Counted from the first letter of the stretch, positions 54,234 through 62,746 are shown. The stretch is DNA of 64,000 nt from Mycobacterium asiaticum (GCF_001673635.1 NZ_LZMH01000002.1:1-64000); one strand, 5' to 3'. The notes: generated by a model from the letters alone, not told the origin. A program made the numbers and translations.

Positions 54234-54272
54234 GCCTCGTCCTATCGGCGTCCTATCGGCGTCCTACTAGGC
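54223..54272 (+). repeat. Small direct repeats at end of the CHAT gene group
   Basis: CGTCCTACTAGGC occurs at 54223-54235 (covering the stop codon) and at 54260-54272, flanking two units of CGTCCTATCGG (54238-54248, 54249-54259). The arrangement may reflect slippage or a deletion or insertion boundary. Confidence 0.7.
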
Positions 54273-54303
54273 GACGCCCACCCCCCTTGCCTATGCTGAG
54301 CGA

Positions 54304-55362
54304 GTGCCCAACACATATCGGGTCGTGCAATGGACGACCGGAAACGTCGGTAAGAGCTCACTACAGTCCATCGTCGCTAACTCGCAGTACGAATTGGTGG
54401 GTTGCTACGCGTGGTCGCCGGAGAAAGCCGGCCGGGACGCCGGGGAGTTGGTCGGCATCGAACCGCTCGGGGTTACCGCGACCAATGATGTCGAGGAACT
54501 GCTGGCGCTGAAGCCGGACTGCGTGGTTTACAACCCGATGTGGATCGACGTCGACGAGTTGGTCCGGATCCTGTCCGCGGGTGTGAACGTGGTGACGACG
54601 GCGTCCTTCATCACCGGCCACAACCTGGGCGACGGCCGTGATCGGATCCTGGAGGCGTGTCAGCAGGGCGGCTCGACGATCTTCGGCTCCGGTGTCAGCC
54701 CCGGCTTTGCAGAATTGCTGGCGATCGTGTCTGCGATGGTCTGCAACCGTGTCGACAAAGTCACCGTCAACGAGGCGGCCGACACCACGTTCTACGACTC
54801 CCCGGACACCGAACGGCCGGTCGGTTTCGGACAGCCCATCGACAATCCCGAGCTGCCGGCGATGGCGGAAAAGGGCACCGCGATCTTTGCCGAAGCCGTC
54901 CGACTGGTCGCCGACGCGCTGGGCGTCGACCTTGACGAGGTCCGTTGCGTAGCCGAATTCGCGCAAACCACAGCCGATCTCGAGATGGCATCCTGGACGA
55001 TTCCGGCGGGATGTGTCGCGGGTGTCTACATCAGCTGGCGCGGCATCGTCGGCGGAAACACCGTCATCGACCTCAACGTGCGCTGGAAGAAGGGACAGAC
55101 CCTCGAACCCGACTGGCCGATCGACCAGGACGGCTGGGTGATCCAGATCGACGGTCAGCCGACGGTGACGACCAGGGTCGGCTTCTTGCCGCCGCCGTAC
55201 TTCCAAGCGACGACTCTTGCCGAGTTCATGGCGCTCGGGCACATCATGACGGCGATGCCGGCGATCAACGCGATCCCCGGCGTAGTGGCCGCCGCACCCG
55301 GCATCGCCACCTATGCCGACCTTCCGCTGACCCTGCCGCGCGGGACAGTGCCCTCGTCGTGA
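54304..55362 (+). CDS. NAD(P)H-dependent amine dehydrogenase/dihydrodipicolinate reductase-like protein
   Basis: The 352-residue protein starts at GTG 54304 and has an N-terminal Rossmann motif YRVVQWTTGNVGKSSLQSIV (~5-24), a central GVSPGFAELLAIV and a substrate-binding C-terminal half. Such proteins form a mycobacterial paralogous family once annotated as dihydrodipicolinate reductases; relatives catalyse reversible reductive amination. The true DapB is different. Substrate here is unknown; steroid or lipid ketones are often discussed. Monocistronic. Confidence 0.84.
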   Translation: MPNTYRVVQWTTGNVGKSSLQSIVANSQYELVGCYAWSPEKAGRDAGELVGIEPLGVTATNDVEELLALKPDCVVYNPMWIDVDELVRILSAGVNVVTTASFITGHNLGDGRDRILEACQQGGSTIFGSGVSPGFAELLAIVSAMVCNRVDKVTVNEAADTTFYDSPDTERPVGFGQPIDNPELPAMAEKGTAIFAEAVRLVADALGVDLDEVRCVAEFAQTTADLEMASWTIPAGCVAGVYISWRGIVGGNTVIDLNVRWKKGQTLEPDWPIDQDGWVIQIDGQPTVTTRVGFLPPPYFQATTLAEFMALGHIMTAMPAINAIPGVVAAAPGIATYADLPLTLPRGTVPSS

Positions 55363-55407
55363 GGCATTGCCGGCATGAAGCCGGCGCTCAGCGGGTATCC
55401 GATCCGC

Positions 55408-55620
55408 ATGGCTACCAACAACCGATTGAGCAACTCAGCAAAGTATTGGGGCGGGCGGGCCAAAGAAACGGTCGGCCGGCTGACCGGTGACCGGCGCACC
55501 CAGTATGAGGGTGTGCTGGACCAGGCGAAGGCGAACCTCAAGGACACCGGGCTGCGTTTCCGAGACGCTGTGCGGGGCGGGCGTCGGCCGGTGCGCCGGC
55601 AACCACGGCGGCAACCATGA
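55408..55620 (+). CDS. CsbD-like stress protein (first of tandem pair)
   Basis: The 70-residue protein starts MATNNRLSNSAKYWGGRAKE and has the CsbD core with KETVGRLTGDRRTQYEG and QAKANLKDTG. It ends in an unusual Arg/Pro-rich tail (RGGRRPVRRQPRRQ). An ATG at 55375 would add 11 residues. CsbD proteins are small, hydrophilic, largely disordered and induced by general stress; function unknown. Its stop overlaps the next start (ATGA). Confidence 0.82.
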   Translation: MATNNRLSNSAKYWGGRAKETVGRLTGDRRTQYEGVLDQAKANLKDTGLRFRDAVRGGRRPVRRQPRRQP

Positions 55621-55790
55621 GCGCCGAAGACAAGGTGAAGAACAAGATCGAGGACCTCGGCGGCCGGGCCAAGGAGGCGGTCGGCCGGGCGACCGGCGAT
55701 CGCGACACCGAGGCCGAGGGACGGGCCGATCAGGCCAAGTCGAGCCTCAAGGACGCCGGCGAGAAGGTGAAGGACGCTTTCAAGAAGTAG
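55617..55790 (+). CDS. CsbD-like stress protein (second of tandem pair)
   Basis: This 57-residue protein starts MSAEDKVKNKIEDLGGRAKE and carries the full CsbD pattern (KEAVGRATGDRDTEAEG, QAKSSLKDAGEKVKDAF). It has no arginine tail, unlike its upstream neighbour. ATGA overlap shows coupling. The two are tandem paralogs. Typical of heat, salt or sigma-B-type stress-induced proteins. Confidence 0.85.
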   Translation: MSAEDKVKNKIEDLGGRAKEAVGRATGDRDTEAEGRADQAKSSLKDAGEKVKDAFKK

Positions 55791-55833
55791 CCGCAGGCGG
55801 TTGAACTGCGATTTTCTGGCTACTTCTACTGGC

Positions 55834-56535
55834 ATGCTATTCAAGTCAAGGGCTCGCCGACTGATGGTGGGCGCCGCGGTGGCGCTGGGTTGCTTTGCAC
55901 TGTTGAACGCGCCGGTACCGGATGCGTCGGCGGCGCCGTGTCCGGACGTCGAGGTGGTGTTCGCGCGAGGCAGTGGCGAGCCACCGGGTGTGGGCGGCAT
56001 CGGTGGGGCATTCGTCGATGCGCTGCGTTCGGATATCGGCGCGCGGTCGCTGAACGTATATGCGGTCAATTACCCGGCCAGCACCGACTTCGGCAGCAGC
56101 GATTTCCCATTGACCGTCATCGGCGGGATCCGGGACGCGGGCGCCCACATCCAATCCATGGCTGCGAGCTGCCCCAACACCAGAGAGGTCCTGGGCGGGT
56201 ACTCGCAAGGGGCTGCCGTCGCCGGTTACGTCACCTCGGCGGCCGTCCCGCCCGGCGTGCCCGCGTCCGTAGTGCCGCAACCGCTAGCTCCCGAGATCGC
56301 CAATCACGTCGCGGCGGTCACGTTGTTCGGCACACCCTCACCGGAATTTCTGAGCCAGTACGGCGCCCCGCAGATCGCCATCGGACCGCTGTATCAGCCC
56401 AAGACCATTGAGCTATGCGCCGACGGTGACAACATCTGCGCCGGCGGCGGAACCACCCCCACCTTCGCGCACACGTTATACGCGGCCAACGGAATGACCG
56501 GTCAGGCAGCGGATTTCGCGGCGGGGCGCCTGTAG
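55834..56535 (+). CDS. Cutinase family serine esterase (Cut5/Rv3724-like, intact)
   Basis: The 233-residue precursor has a signal peptide ending about ASA-APCPD (residue 34) and a cutinase domain with nucleophile Ser124 (VLGGYSQGAAVAG), Asp199 (CADGDNIC) and His213 (TFAHTLYAANG), with four cysteines in the usual places. It hydrolyses esters, probably lipids. In M. tuberculosis the syntenic gene is split as cut5a/cut5b; here it is one open frame with a complete triad. The ATG at 55834 is chosen by signal-peptide fit. Confidence 0.9.
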   Translation: MLFKSRARRLMVGAAVALGCFALLNAPVPDASAAPCPDVEVVFARGSGEPPGVGGIGGAFVDALRSDIGARSLNVYAVNYPASTDFGSSDFPLTVIGGIRDAGAHIQSMAASCPNTREVLGGYSQGAAVAGYVTSAAVPPGVPASVVPQPLAPEIANHVAAVTLFGTPSPEFLSQYGAPQIAIGPLYQPKTIELCADGDNICAGGGTTPTFAHTLYAANGMTGQAADFAAGRL

Positions 56536-56543
56536 ATCGAGCC

Positions 56544-56684
56544 TCAGTCGGGGTCTTCCGGCAAGTCCGGATTCGGGATGCTGGGCGAGTTCTTCAACCA
56601 TTCCCGCAACCGGAGCAACCCGTTGATCACGATGCCGAGCCCAAGTAGCACCAGCACCGCGACGATGATTGCGGTAGTCACCAT
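56544..56684 (-). CDS. Small single-pass membrane protein (46 residues)
   Basis: The frame reads MVTTAIIVAVLVLLGLGIVI, then NGLLRLREWLKNSPSIPNPD and a final LPEDPD. It has one membrane helix and a short basic then acidic tail. It lies between the convergent cutinase gene and the F420-type oxidoreductase, 15 bases downstream of the latter on the same strand, so it is probably co-transcribed. Positive-inside pattern (RLRE after the helix) supports a real small membrane protein. Family not recognised. Confidence 0.6.
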   Translation of the reverse strand: MVTTAIIVAVLVLLGLGIVINGLLRLREWLKNSPSIPNPDLPEDPD

Positions 56685-56699
56685 TCCATGGTGACAGGT

Positions 56700-57086
56700 C
56701 TAGGCGGGCTTGATCTCCAGTCCGACGTGGACCTTGTCGATGCCGCCGCGCACGATCGAGTGCGCGTAGAACCACCAGGCGTGGTACCAGTACCGCTTGA
56801 GCACGGCGTTGTAGACCCGTCGCGTCTCGGACTTCGGCAGGACGCGGGCGACCGCTTCCACCTCGTCGCTCTTGGGCTTGCCCAACGAACCGCTCCTGGC
56901 GATGGTCACCCGCGGCGTGTTGCGAATGCGCTTGACCTTCCACGAATCGTCGTCGGTGATGACGAGCAGCCGGTCCTCGCCGTCGGGCACTCCCCAGATC
57001 GCGGTCGGCTTGGGACGGCCATCCTTGGTGAACGTCGTCAGCAGCAGATACTTGGACTTGACGACGTCCTTGAACGAGATTGCCAC
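56700..57086 (-). CDS. PPOX-type F420/FMN-dependent oxidoreductase or pyridoxamine oxidase-fold protein
   Basis: The 128-residue protein starts at GTG 57086 behind AGGAGG and has the split-barrel pattern SKYLLLTTFTKDGRPKPTAI (~10-29) and RLLVITDDDSWKVKRIRNTP, typical of the TIGR03666/3618-like F420-dependent PPOX class in mycobacteria. It could reduce biliverdin or other small substrates with F420H2; the cofactor is assigned by family, not by motif proof. Short length is normal. Confidence 0.83.
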   Translation of the reverse strand: MAISFKDVVKSKYLLLTTFTKDGRPKPTAIWGVPDGEDRLLVITDDDSWKVKRIRNTPRVTIARSGSLGKPKSDEVEAVARVLPKSETRRVYNAVLKRYWYHAWWFYAHSIVRGGIDKVHVGLEIKPA

Positions 57087-57248
57087 GCTGTGTTTCCTCC
57101 TGGATAGGTTTGCCGATCCCGACATCGGCGATACCGCACCGCGGGCTATTACCCGCATTGCGCGCTGCGGAAACCGTGGGATTACGTGGTAAGCGGCACA
57201 GCCACCCCACCGCATTCCACCGTTAGCGACGGTTGCAACAATGCGAAG

Positions 57249-58238
57249 ATGCGCGTTCTGGTCACCGGAGGTACGGGGTTCGTCGGCGGCTGGACCGCCA
57301 AAGCCATAGCCGATGCCGGGCACTCCGTCCGGTTCCTGGTACGAAAGCCGGAACGCCTGAAGACGTCGGTGGCCGCACTCGGGGTCGACATATCCGACTA
57401 CGCCGTCGGTGACATCAAGGACCGCGAGTCGGTCCGGCAGGCGCTGCAAGGCTGCGACGCCGTCGTCCACAGCGCCGCCCTCGTGGCGACCGATCCGCGG
57501 CAGACGGCGCAAATGCTGGCCACGAATATGGAAGGCGCAGGAAACGTTCTGGGGCAGGCGGTTCAACTCGGCCTTGACCCGATCGTCCATGTCTCAAGCT
57601 TCACCGCCCTGTTTCACCCGAACGTGACGACCCTGAGGGCCGACCTGCCCGTGGTCGGTGGGACCGACGGATACGGAACCTCCAAGGCGCAGGTGGAGAT
57701 CTATGCACGCGGCCTGCAGGACGCCGGCGCACCGGTCAACATCACTTATCCCGGAATGGTTCTCGGCCCGCCGGTGGGTGATCAGTACGGTGAGGCCGGC
57801 GAAGGTGTGCGGGCGGCACTGCAGATGCACGGGATCCCGGGACGCAGCGCAGCCTGGATGATCGTCGACGTCCGCGATGTCGCTGCGGTGCATGCGGCGC
57901 TGCTCGAGCCGGGGCGTGGTCCGCGACGCTACATGGTGGGCGGGCATCGAGTGCCCGTCGGCGAACTGGCGAAGCTGCTGGGCGAGGTGTCGGGCACCAC
58001 GATGTTCCCGGTTCCCGTCCCTGACAGCGCATTGCGCGCCGCCGGAACGCTTTTGGACTTCGTGGGACCCTATCTGCCCTTCGAGAACCCGGTGACCGCG
58101 GCGGGAATGCAGTACTACACCCAGATGCCCGAATCCGACGACACGCCGGCCGAGCGGGAACTCGGCATCCAATTCCACGATGCCCGAACCACGCTGGCCG
58201 ACACCGTTGCGGCACTGCGGCAGGCGCAGCGCGACTAG
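57249..58238 (+). CDS. NAD-dependent epimerase/dehydratase family protein (Rv3725-like)
   Basis: The 329-residue short-chain-type protein starts MRVLVTGGTGFVGGWTAKAI with the GxxGxxG NAD motif at 7-13, and has the catalytic-type YGTSKAQVEIYARG with Tyr-x3-Lys, as in extended SDRs. Later residues include PGMVLGPPVGD and a C-terminal substrate domain. It could act on sugar nucleotides or hydroxy-ketone substrates (dihydroflavonol-4-reductase-like). The gene is next to the F420-type oxidoreductase but divergent. Confidence 0.87.
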   Translation: MRVLVTGGTGFVGGWTAKAIADAGHSVRFLVRKPERLKTSVAALGVDISDYAVGDIKDRESVRQALQGCDAVVHSAALVATDPRQTAQMLATNMEGAGNVLGQAVQLGLDPIVHVSSFTALFHPNVTTLRADLPVVGGTDGYGTSKAQVEIYARGLQDAGAPVNITYPGMVLGPPVGDQYGEAGEGVRAALQMHGIPGRSAAWMIVDVRDVAAVHAALLEPGRGPRRYMVGGHRVPVGELAKLLGEVSGTTMFPVPVPDSALRAAGTLLDFVGPYLPFENPVTAAGMQYYTQMPESDDTPAERELGIQFHDARTTLADTVAALRQAQRD

Positions 58239-58305
58239 TCCGGTACCACCGATGCCGCCCGAGCGCTGCTGGCCGCGCGTCATGCTGCCGATGAGGACGT
58301 GCCGT

Positions 58306-59097
58306 TCACCCTCTGACGGGGATTATGGCCGCCGGCACCGCCAACCCCGGCACCCCCACATCGATCCGCAGCAGCGCCCCGACGGTCGTGACATAGATAG
58401 CGGTTCCGGCAAAAGCCAGGGATGACACGAAGCGTCCCGGGAGTTCGACAACTTCGCGCAGAGCGCCCACGGCATCGAATCGTGCTATGCCGCCACCACT
58501 TCCAAGCGCAACCCATACGCCGCCCTCCGCATCGACGGCCAGGCCGTCACATTCGCCGCGGGGCGCGGCGGCGAATACCGACGAGCCGCGCGGGCCGACC
58601 GCGCGCACCCGCGCCGCGGCGTACTCGGCGACATAGAGTGTCTCGCCATCCGGCGCGAATCCAACACCGTTCGGCCATAACAGATCGTCCAGCACAACCT
58701 GAGTCGCGCCATCGGGCGCGATGCGCACCAATTCGGTGGGTCCGGCGGTCTGGCCCGCCTGTGGCTGATGACGCAGAACCCCGACGATCACCGAACCATC
58801 CGGCCCGACGGTCAGATCGTTGATGCCGGTGGCACCTACGGGAGCCAGCACCGTGCGGAGACCCGACGCATCCGCATACGCCAGATCGCGCCCGCTGACC
58901 AGGATTCCGCCGATGGCGTGCAACGCGATACCGCCGATCCCGCGCCGCCAGTCGACCACGATTGATACTGCGTCGCCGGACCAGCGGTAAACACCGCCCA
59001 CCGAGGTGTTCGCCACCAGCACCGATCCGTCCGGCAGCGGCCGAGGCGCTTCGAGCAAACCGTCGGCCTCCCACAGGGTCTGCACTACGTGGGTCAT
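58306..59097 (-). CDS. SMP-30/gluconolactonase-like beta-propeller protein
   Basis: The 263-residue protein has six-bladed propeller repeats with the family signatures EAPRPLPDGSVLVANTS, GINDLTVGPDGSVIVG, LWPNGVGFAPDGETLYVAE and CDGLAVDAEGGVWVALG. Asp/Asn residues in these motifs bind the catalytic divalent metal in lactonases. It probably hydrolyses a lactone or similar ester, substrate unknown. No signal peptide. It is between two plus-strand genes. Confidence 0.87.
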   Translation of the reverse strand: MTHVVQTLWEADGLLEAPRPLPDGSVLVANTSVGGVYRWSGDAVSIVVDWRRGIGGIALHAIGGILVSGRDLAYADASGLRTVLAPVGATGINDLTVGPDGSVIVGVLRHQPQAGQTAGPTELVRIAPDGATQVVLDDLLWPNGVGFAPDGETLYVAEYAAARVRAVGPRGSSVFAAAPRGECDGLAVDAEGGVWVALGSGGGIARFDAVGALREVVELPGRFVSSLAFAGTAIYVTTVGALLRIDVGVPGLAVPAAIIPVRG

Positions 59098-59363
59098 GGC
59101 ATCGCCTCGGCCCGGCGGTTGTCCGCCCCGAAACCTCGCGCGCGGGCCATCAACCGCCCGCAGTCATCACCAAAGCGCGCATTCGGTAGCGGTTCGACGC
59201 CGCGTGAGCGGCAACGCGTTACGGTCGTCATTCCACCCCTCGGTGTCGAGCCCACGACGGCCCCCGGGGTATCGGGCATTCACAGAATATGCACAGTTGC
59301 CGCGCGCCGTCACGGCCGTCATGCTGAACGGCGCATGCCGCGTCGACGGATGGGACCTCAGCC

Positions 59364-59978
59364 TTGACCTACCCCGCAAACACCACTGGCCTGTTGGTCA
59401 TCGACCCGTACAACGACTTCATCTCGCCCGGCGGGAAAGTCTGGGAACGGCTGCAGGGGGTATTGGAGGCCAACGACTGTGTCGCCCATATGAAACAGAT
59501 GCTCGACGCCGCGCACGCGGCGCAGGTGCGAGTGTTCTATGCGTTGCATCGCCGGTACCGCCCCGGCGATTACGAGTCATGGCAGTACGTCGCGCCCGTT
59601 CAGCGAGCCGCGTGGTCGCGCCGCACGTTCGAATACGGCACCTGGGGCGGCGAATTGCGCCCGGGCTTCGAGCCTCAGCCCGGTGACATCGTCGCCGACG
59701 AACACTGGTGTTCCAGTGGTTTCGCGAACACAGATCTGGACCTTCAATTGAAGAGGCACGGCATCCACCGGCTCATCGCCATCGGGCTCATCGCCCATAC
59801 CTGCCTGGAGGCAACCGTCCGATTCGCCGCGGAGCTCGGCTACGACGTCACCGTGGTCAAGGACGCGACCGCAAGCTACTCGGACGTGGAAATGCACGCC
59901 GCGCTCGAGGTGAACCTGCCGAACTACGCCAGCGCGATCCTGACCGCCGCCGAGGTGACCGCGGCATTGAAGGCGTGA
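59364..59978 (+). CDS. Cysteine hydrolase (isochorismatase-fold)
   Basis: The 204-residue protein has catalytic Asp14 (LLVIDPYNDF) and Cys147 (GLIAHTCLEATVRF). The usual catalytic-lysine position (ADEHWCSSGF) shows Glu113-His114 instead, as in a subclass with EHWxxSGFxNTDLD. It may be an amidase or hydrolase on small amides. The start is uncertain: TTG 59364 gives the family N-terminus, since an upstream ATG at 59350 stops after five codons. It is convergent with the Prim-PolC gene (4-base gap). Confidence 0.82.
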   Translation: MTYPANTTGLLVIDPYNDFISPGGKVWERLQGVLEANDCVAHMKQMLDAAHAAQVRVFYALHRRYRPGDYESWQYVAPVQRAAWSRRTFEYGTWGGELRPGFEPQPGDIVADEHWCSSGFANTDLDLQLKRHGIHRLIAIGLIAHTCLEATVRFAAELGYDVTVVKDATASYSDVEMHAALEVNLPNYASAILTAAEVTAALKA

Positions 59979-59982
59979 ACCG

Positions 59983-61008
59983 TCACTTCTTCCGGTCCGT
60001 ATCCCGGCTCGGCTGAACCCTTTTCGGCTCCCCCGGCATTTTGGGATAGTTCGGCGGATAAGGCATGTCGCCGAGGCCGCGCTCCTCGTCGGCCTCGACC
60101 AGCTCCAGCAGCGGAGCGATCGACTGGGCGAGCCCGTCCATGTCGACCCAGGGGTCGTCGCGCCCGGCAACCAGATCGGGCACGGTGGCCATGGTGTAGT
60201 CGTCCGGATCGGCTTGGGCCAACTCGCCCCAACTCAGCGGGGTAGAGACGGTCGCAATCGGGGTGCGGCGCACCGAGTACGGCGACGCCATGGTGCGGTC
60301 CCGGGCGTTCTGGTTGAAGTCGATGAAAATGCGCTTGCCGCGCTCTTCCTTCCACCAGGACGTGGTCACCGCATCCGGTGCCCGTCGCTCGATCTCCCGC
60401 GCCAGTGCGATGCCGGCCCGGCGCACCTGCACGAAATCCCAATCGGTGGCGATCCGCAGGAAAACGTGGATGCCACGACCCCCGGATGTTTTGGCGTAAC
60501 CCACCAGACCGAGTTCGTCGAGCAGTGGCCGCAGTACGTCGACGGCGACGGCTCGGGCTTCGGCGAAGCCGGTGCCCGGTTGCGGATCCAAATCGATGCG
60601 CAGTTCGTCGGGGTGGTCGGTGTCGGGGCAGCGCACCTGCCAGGGGTGCAGCGTGATGGTGCCCATCTGCGCAGCCCACACGATGGCCGCCGGGTGGGTC
60701 ACCTTCAGCGCATCGGCGGTACGTCCGGACGGGAAGGTGATCCGGCAGGTCTCCAGGTAGTCGGGATGGTGCTGCGGAACCCGCTTCTGGTAGATCTCCT
60801 CGCCGTCGATGCCGTCGGGGAATCGCTGCAGATGCGTCGGCCGGTCACGCAGGGTGGTGAGCATAGGACCGCTCGAGACGGCCCGGTAGTAGTCCACCAG
60901 CCGGCCCTTGGTGCCCTGCTTCCCCAGCTTGGGGAAGTACACCTTGTCCCGGTTGGTCAGCCGGACGGCGATCCCATCGACGTCGAGTTCTTCTGCTGCG
61001 GCAGCCAT
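59983..61008 (-). CDS. Prim-PolC, LigD-polymerase-like primase-polymerase (Rv3730c-like)
   Basis: The 341-residue archaeo-eukaryotic primase-fold polymerase has catalytic Asp139/Asp141 (LRIDLDPQPG), the SGGRGIHVFL loop and a later Asp230 (RIFIDFNQNA). Mycobacterial Prim-PolC fills short gaps in DNA with ribonucleotides and works with LigC in base-excision-type repair. Length agrees with M. tuberculosis (~346). It is divergent from ligC with only 37 bases between the starts and a 13-base palindrome between them. Confidence 0.93.
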   Translation of the reverse strand: MAAAAEELDVDGIAVRLTNRDKVYFPKLGKQGTKGRLVDYYRAVSSGPMLTTLRDRPTHLQRFPDGIDGEEIYQKRVPQHHPDYLETCRITFPSGRTADALKVTHPAAIVWAAQMGTITLHPWQVRCPDTDHPDELRIDLDPQPGTGFAEARAVAVDVLRPLLDELGLVGYAKTSGGRGIHVFLRIATDWDFVQVRRAGIALAREIERRAPDAVTTSWWKEERGKRIFIDFNQNARDRTMASPYSVRRTPIATVSTPLSWGELAQADPDDYTMATVPDLVAGRDDPWVDMDGLAQSIAPLLELVEADEERGLGDMPYPPNYPKMPGEPKRVQPSRDTDRKK

Positions 61009-61009
61009 A

Positions 61010-61022
61010 GCTGGACTCCAGC
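61010..61022. promoter_or_regulatory. Palindrome in the prim-polC/ligC divergent promoter
   Basis: GCTGGA-C-TCCAGC, a perfect 6-1-6 dyad, lies in the 37-base gap between the two starts. It may be an operator shared by both genes, or chance. Confidence 0.4.
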
Positions 61023-61045
61023 ATGCCGCACGCAACAATGAACCA

Positions 61046-62110
61046 ATGGACTTACCCGTCATGCCGCCCGTGTCGCCGATGCTGGCCAAGTCGGTCAAGA
61101 CGATTCCGGCGGACGCGTCGTACGAGCCCAAGTGGGACGGCTTTCGCTCCATCTGCTTCCGGGACGGCGACGAAGTCGAGTTGGGCAGCCGCAACGAGCG
61201 GCCCATGACCCGCTATTTCCCCGAGTTGATCGAAGCCGTCAAGGCCGAACTACCGCAACGCTGTGTCGTCGATGGCGAGATCGTGATCGCCACCGATCAC
61301 GGGCTGGATTTCGAGGCGCTGCAGCAGCGGATTCATCCGGCGGACTCCCGGGTACGGATGCTCGCCAAGACGACGCCTGCTTCGTTTATCGCGTTCGACC
61401 TCCTGGCCCTCGGCGACGACGACTACACCCGGCGTCCGTTCAGCGAGCGCCGCGCGGCGCTCGTCGATGCGCTGGCCGATTCGGGGCCCTCCGTCCACGT
61501 CACCCCGGCCACCACCGACCGTGCAGTCGCCGAGCAATGGTTCAGCGACTTCGAGGGGGCCGGCCTGGACGGCGTCGTGGCCAAACCGCTGACCGTCACC
61601 TACCAGCCGGACAAGCGCGTCATGTACAAGATCAAGCACGAGCGGACGGCGGACTGCGTGGTCGCCGGATACCGGGTGCACAAGTCGGGCGGCGACACGA
61701 TCGGTTCACTGTTGCTCGGTCTCTACCAACACGACGGCCAGCTGGCGTCGGTCGGCGTGATCGGCGCCTTCCCGATGGCCGAGCGCAGGCGGCTGTTCGC
61801 CGAGCTGCAGCCGCTGGTCACCACTTTCGACGACCATCCGTGGAACTGGGCCGCCCACGAGGCGGGCGAACGCACCCCGCGCAAGAACGAGTTCTCCCGC
61901 TGGAACGCCGGCAAGGATCTGTCGTTCGTGCCGCTGCGGCCCGAGCGGGTGGTCGAGGTGCGCTACGACCACATGGAGGGCGCGCGCTTTCGGCACACCG
62001 CTCAATTCAACCGGTGGCGACCGGACCGCGATCCCCGCTCGTGTACCTACGAACAACTAGAGCAGCCGGTCACCTTCAAGCTGGGCGACATCGTCCCAGG
62101 GCTCGGTTAG
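61046..62110 (+). CDS. ligC: ATP-dependent DNA ligase LigC (Rv3731-like)
   Basis: The 354-residue ligase has adenylation Lys29 in YEPKWDGFRS (motif I), EL-x-SRN motif (ELGSRNERP), VVDGEIVI (motif III), VVAKPLTVTY (motif IV) and the MYKIKHERTADC (motif V), followed by an OB-fold. It seals nicks left by Prim-PolC in a short-gap repair pathway. ATG at 61046 is chosen by family fit; upstream residues lie in the Prim-PolC gene. Confidence 0.95.
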   Translation: MDLPVMPPVSPMLAKSVKTIPADASYEPKWDGFRSICFRDGDEVELGSRNERPMTRYFPELIEAVKAELPQRCVVDGEIVIATDHGLDFEALQQRIHPADSRVRMLAKTTPASFIAFDLLALGDDDYTRRPFSERRAALVDALADSGPSVHVTPATTDRAVAEQWFSDFEGAGLDGVVAKPLTVTYQPDKRVMYKIKHERTADCVVAGYRVHKSGGDTIGSLLLGLYQHDGQLASVGVIGAFPMAERRRLFAELQPLVTTFDDHPWNWAAHEAGERTPRKNEFSRWNAGKDLSFVPLRPERVVEVRYDHMEGARFRHTAQFNRWRPDRDPRSCTYEQLEQPVTFKLGDIVPGLG

Positions 62111-62146
62111 ACGATTCGTCCCGGTTAGGCGGGGGTAAATGAGGGC

Positions 62147-62707
62147 ATGGGGCCCATCCCGGCGGAGCTCGAGTCGCGGGTGACGATGGCTGTGCTCGAC
62201 GAGTTGGCCCGGTGGGGTGTCGAGCGGTTCAGCGTGGAGGCTCTTGCGGAACGCCACGGCCTGGACGTCGCAACGATCTACGACCATTGGGGCGATCGGC
62301 AGCGGCTCATCGTCGACATCGCACTGCGGGATATCGAAAATTTGCGCTGGTTGGCTGATACCGGGACGCTGCGCGCAGACCTGCTGGCGTTGGCGCGCGG
62401 CGTCGCCGCCATCATCAACACCGAGGTTGGCCGCACCTTCCTGCGGGCGCTGGTGATGGATGCTCGTGGTCATCACGACAGCGACACGCGAATGATGTAC
62501 TGGCAAAACCGTTTCACGATCGTTCGGTCGGTCTTCGATCGCGCGCGGGAGCGCGGCGAACTGCGTGACAACGTCAGTACCCTGGCCGCGGTACAAATCC
62601 TGCTGGCACCGTTGAACATTCGCGGCCTGTACTCAGACGGCCCAATCGACGACCGATACTGTGTTGACGTTGCCGATCTGACCTGGCATGCCGTCGCACG
62701 CCGGTAA
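62147..62707 (+). CDS. TetR family transcriptional regulator
   Basis: The 186-residue protein has the TetR HTH (LARWGVERFSVEALAERHGL, then DVATIYDHWGDRQRLI) and a C-terminal ligand domain of the TetR_C type (VDVADLTWHAVARR). It lies downstream of ligC and 39 bases upstream of a pair of small paralogous genes, which may be its targets. Ligand unknown. Confidence 0.9.
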   Translation: MGPIPAELESRVTMAVLDELARWGVERFSVEALAERHGLDVATIYDHWGDRQRLIVDIALRDIENLRWLADTGTLRADLLALARGVAAIINTEVGRTFLRALVMDARGHHDSDTRMMYWQNRFTIVRSVFDRARERGELRDNVSTLAAVQILLAPLNIRGLYSDGPIDDRYCVDVADLTWHAVARR

Positions 62708-62746
62708 TGGCGGCTGCCCTCGGTTTGCTCGCCTTAAAATGTCGGG

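Noticed and set aside
59098..59363. Possible gene in the gap before the cysteine hydrolase
   Set aside because: Frames here are short, Arg-rich and lack start signals; I see nothing beyond promoter sequence.
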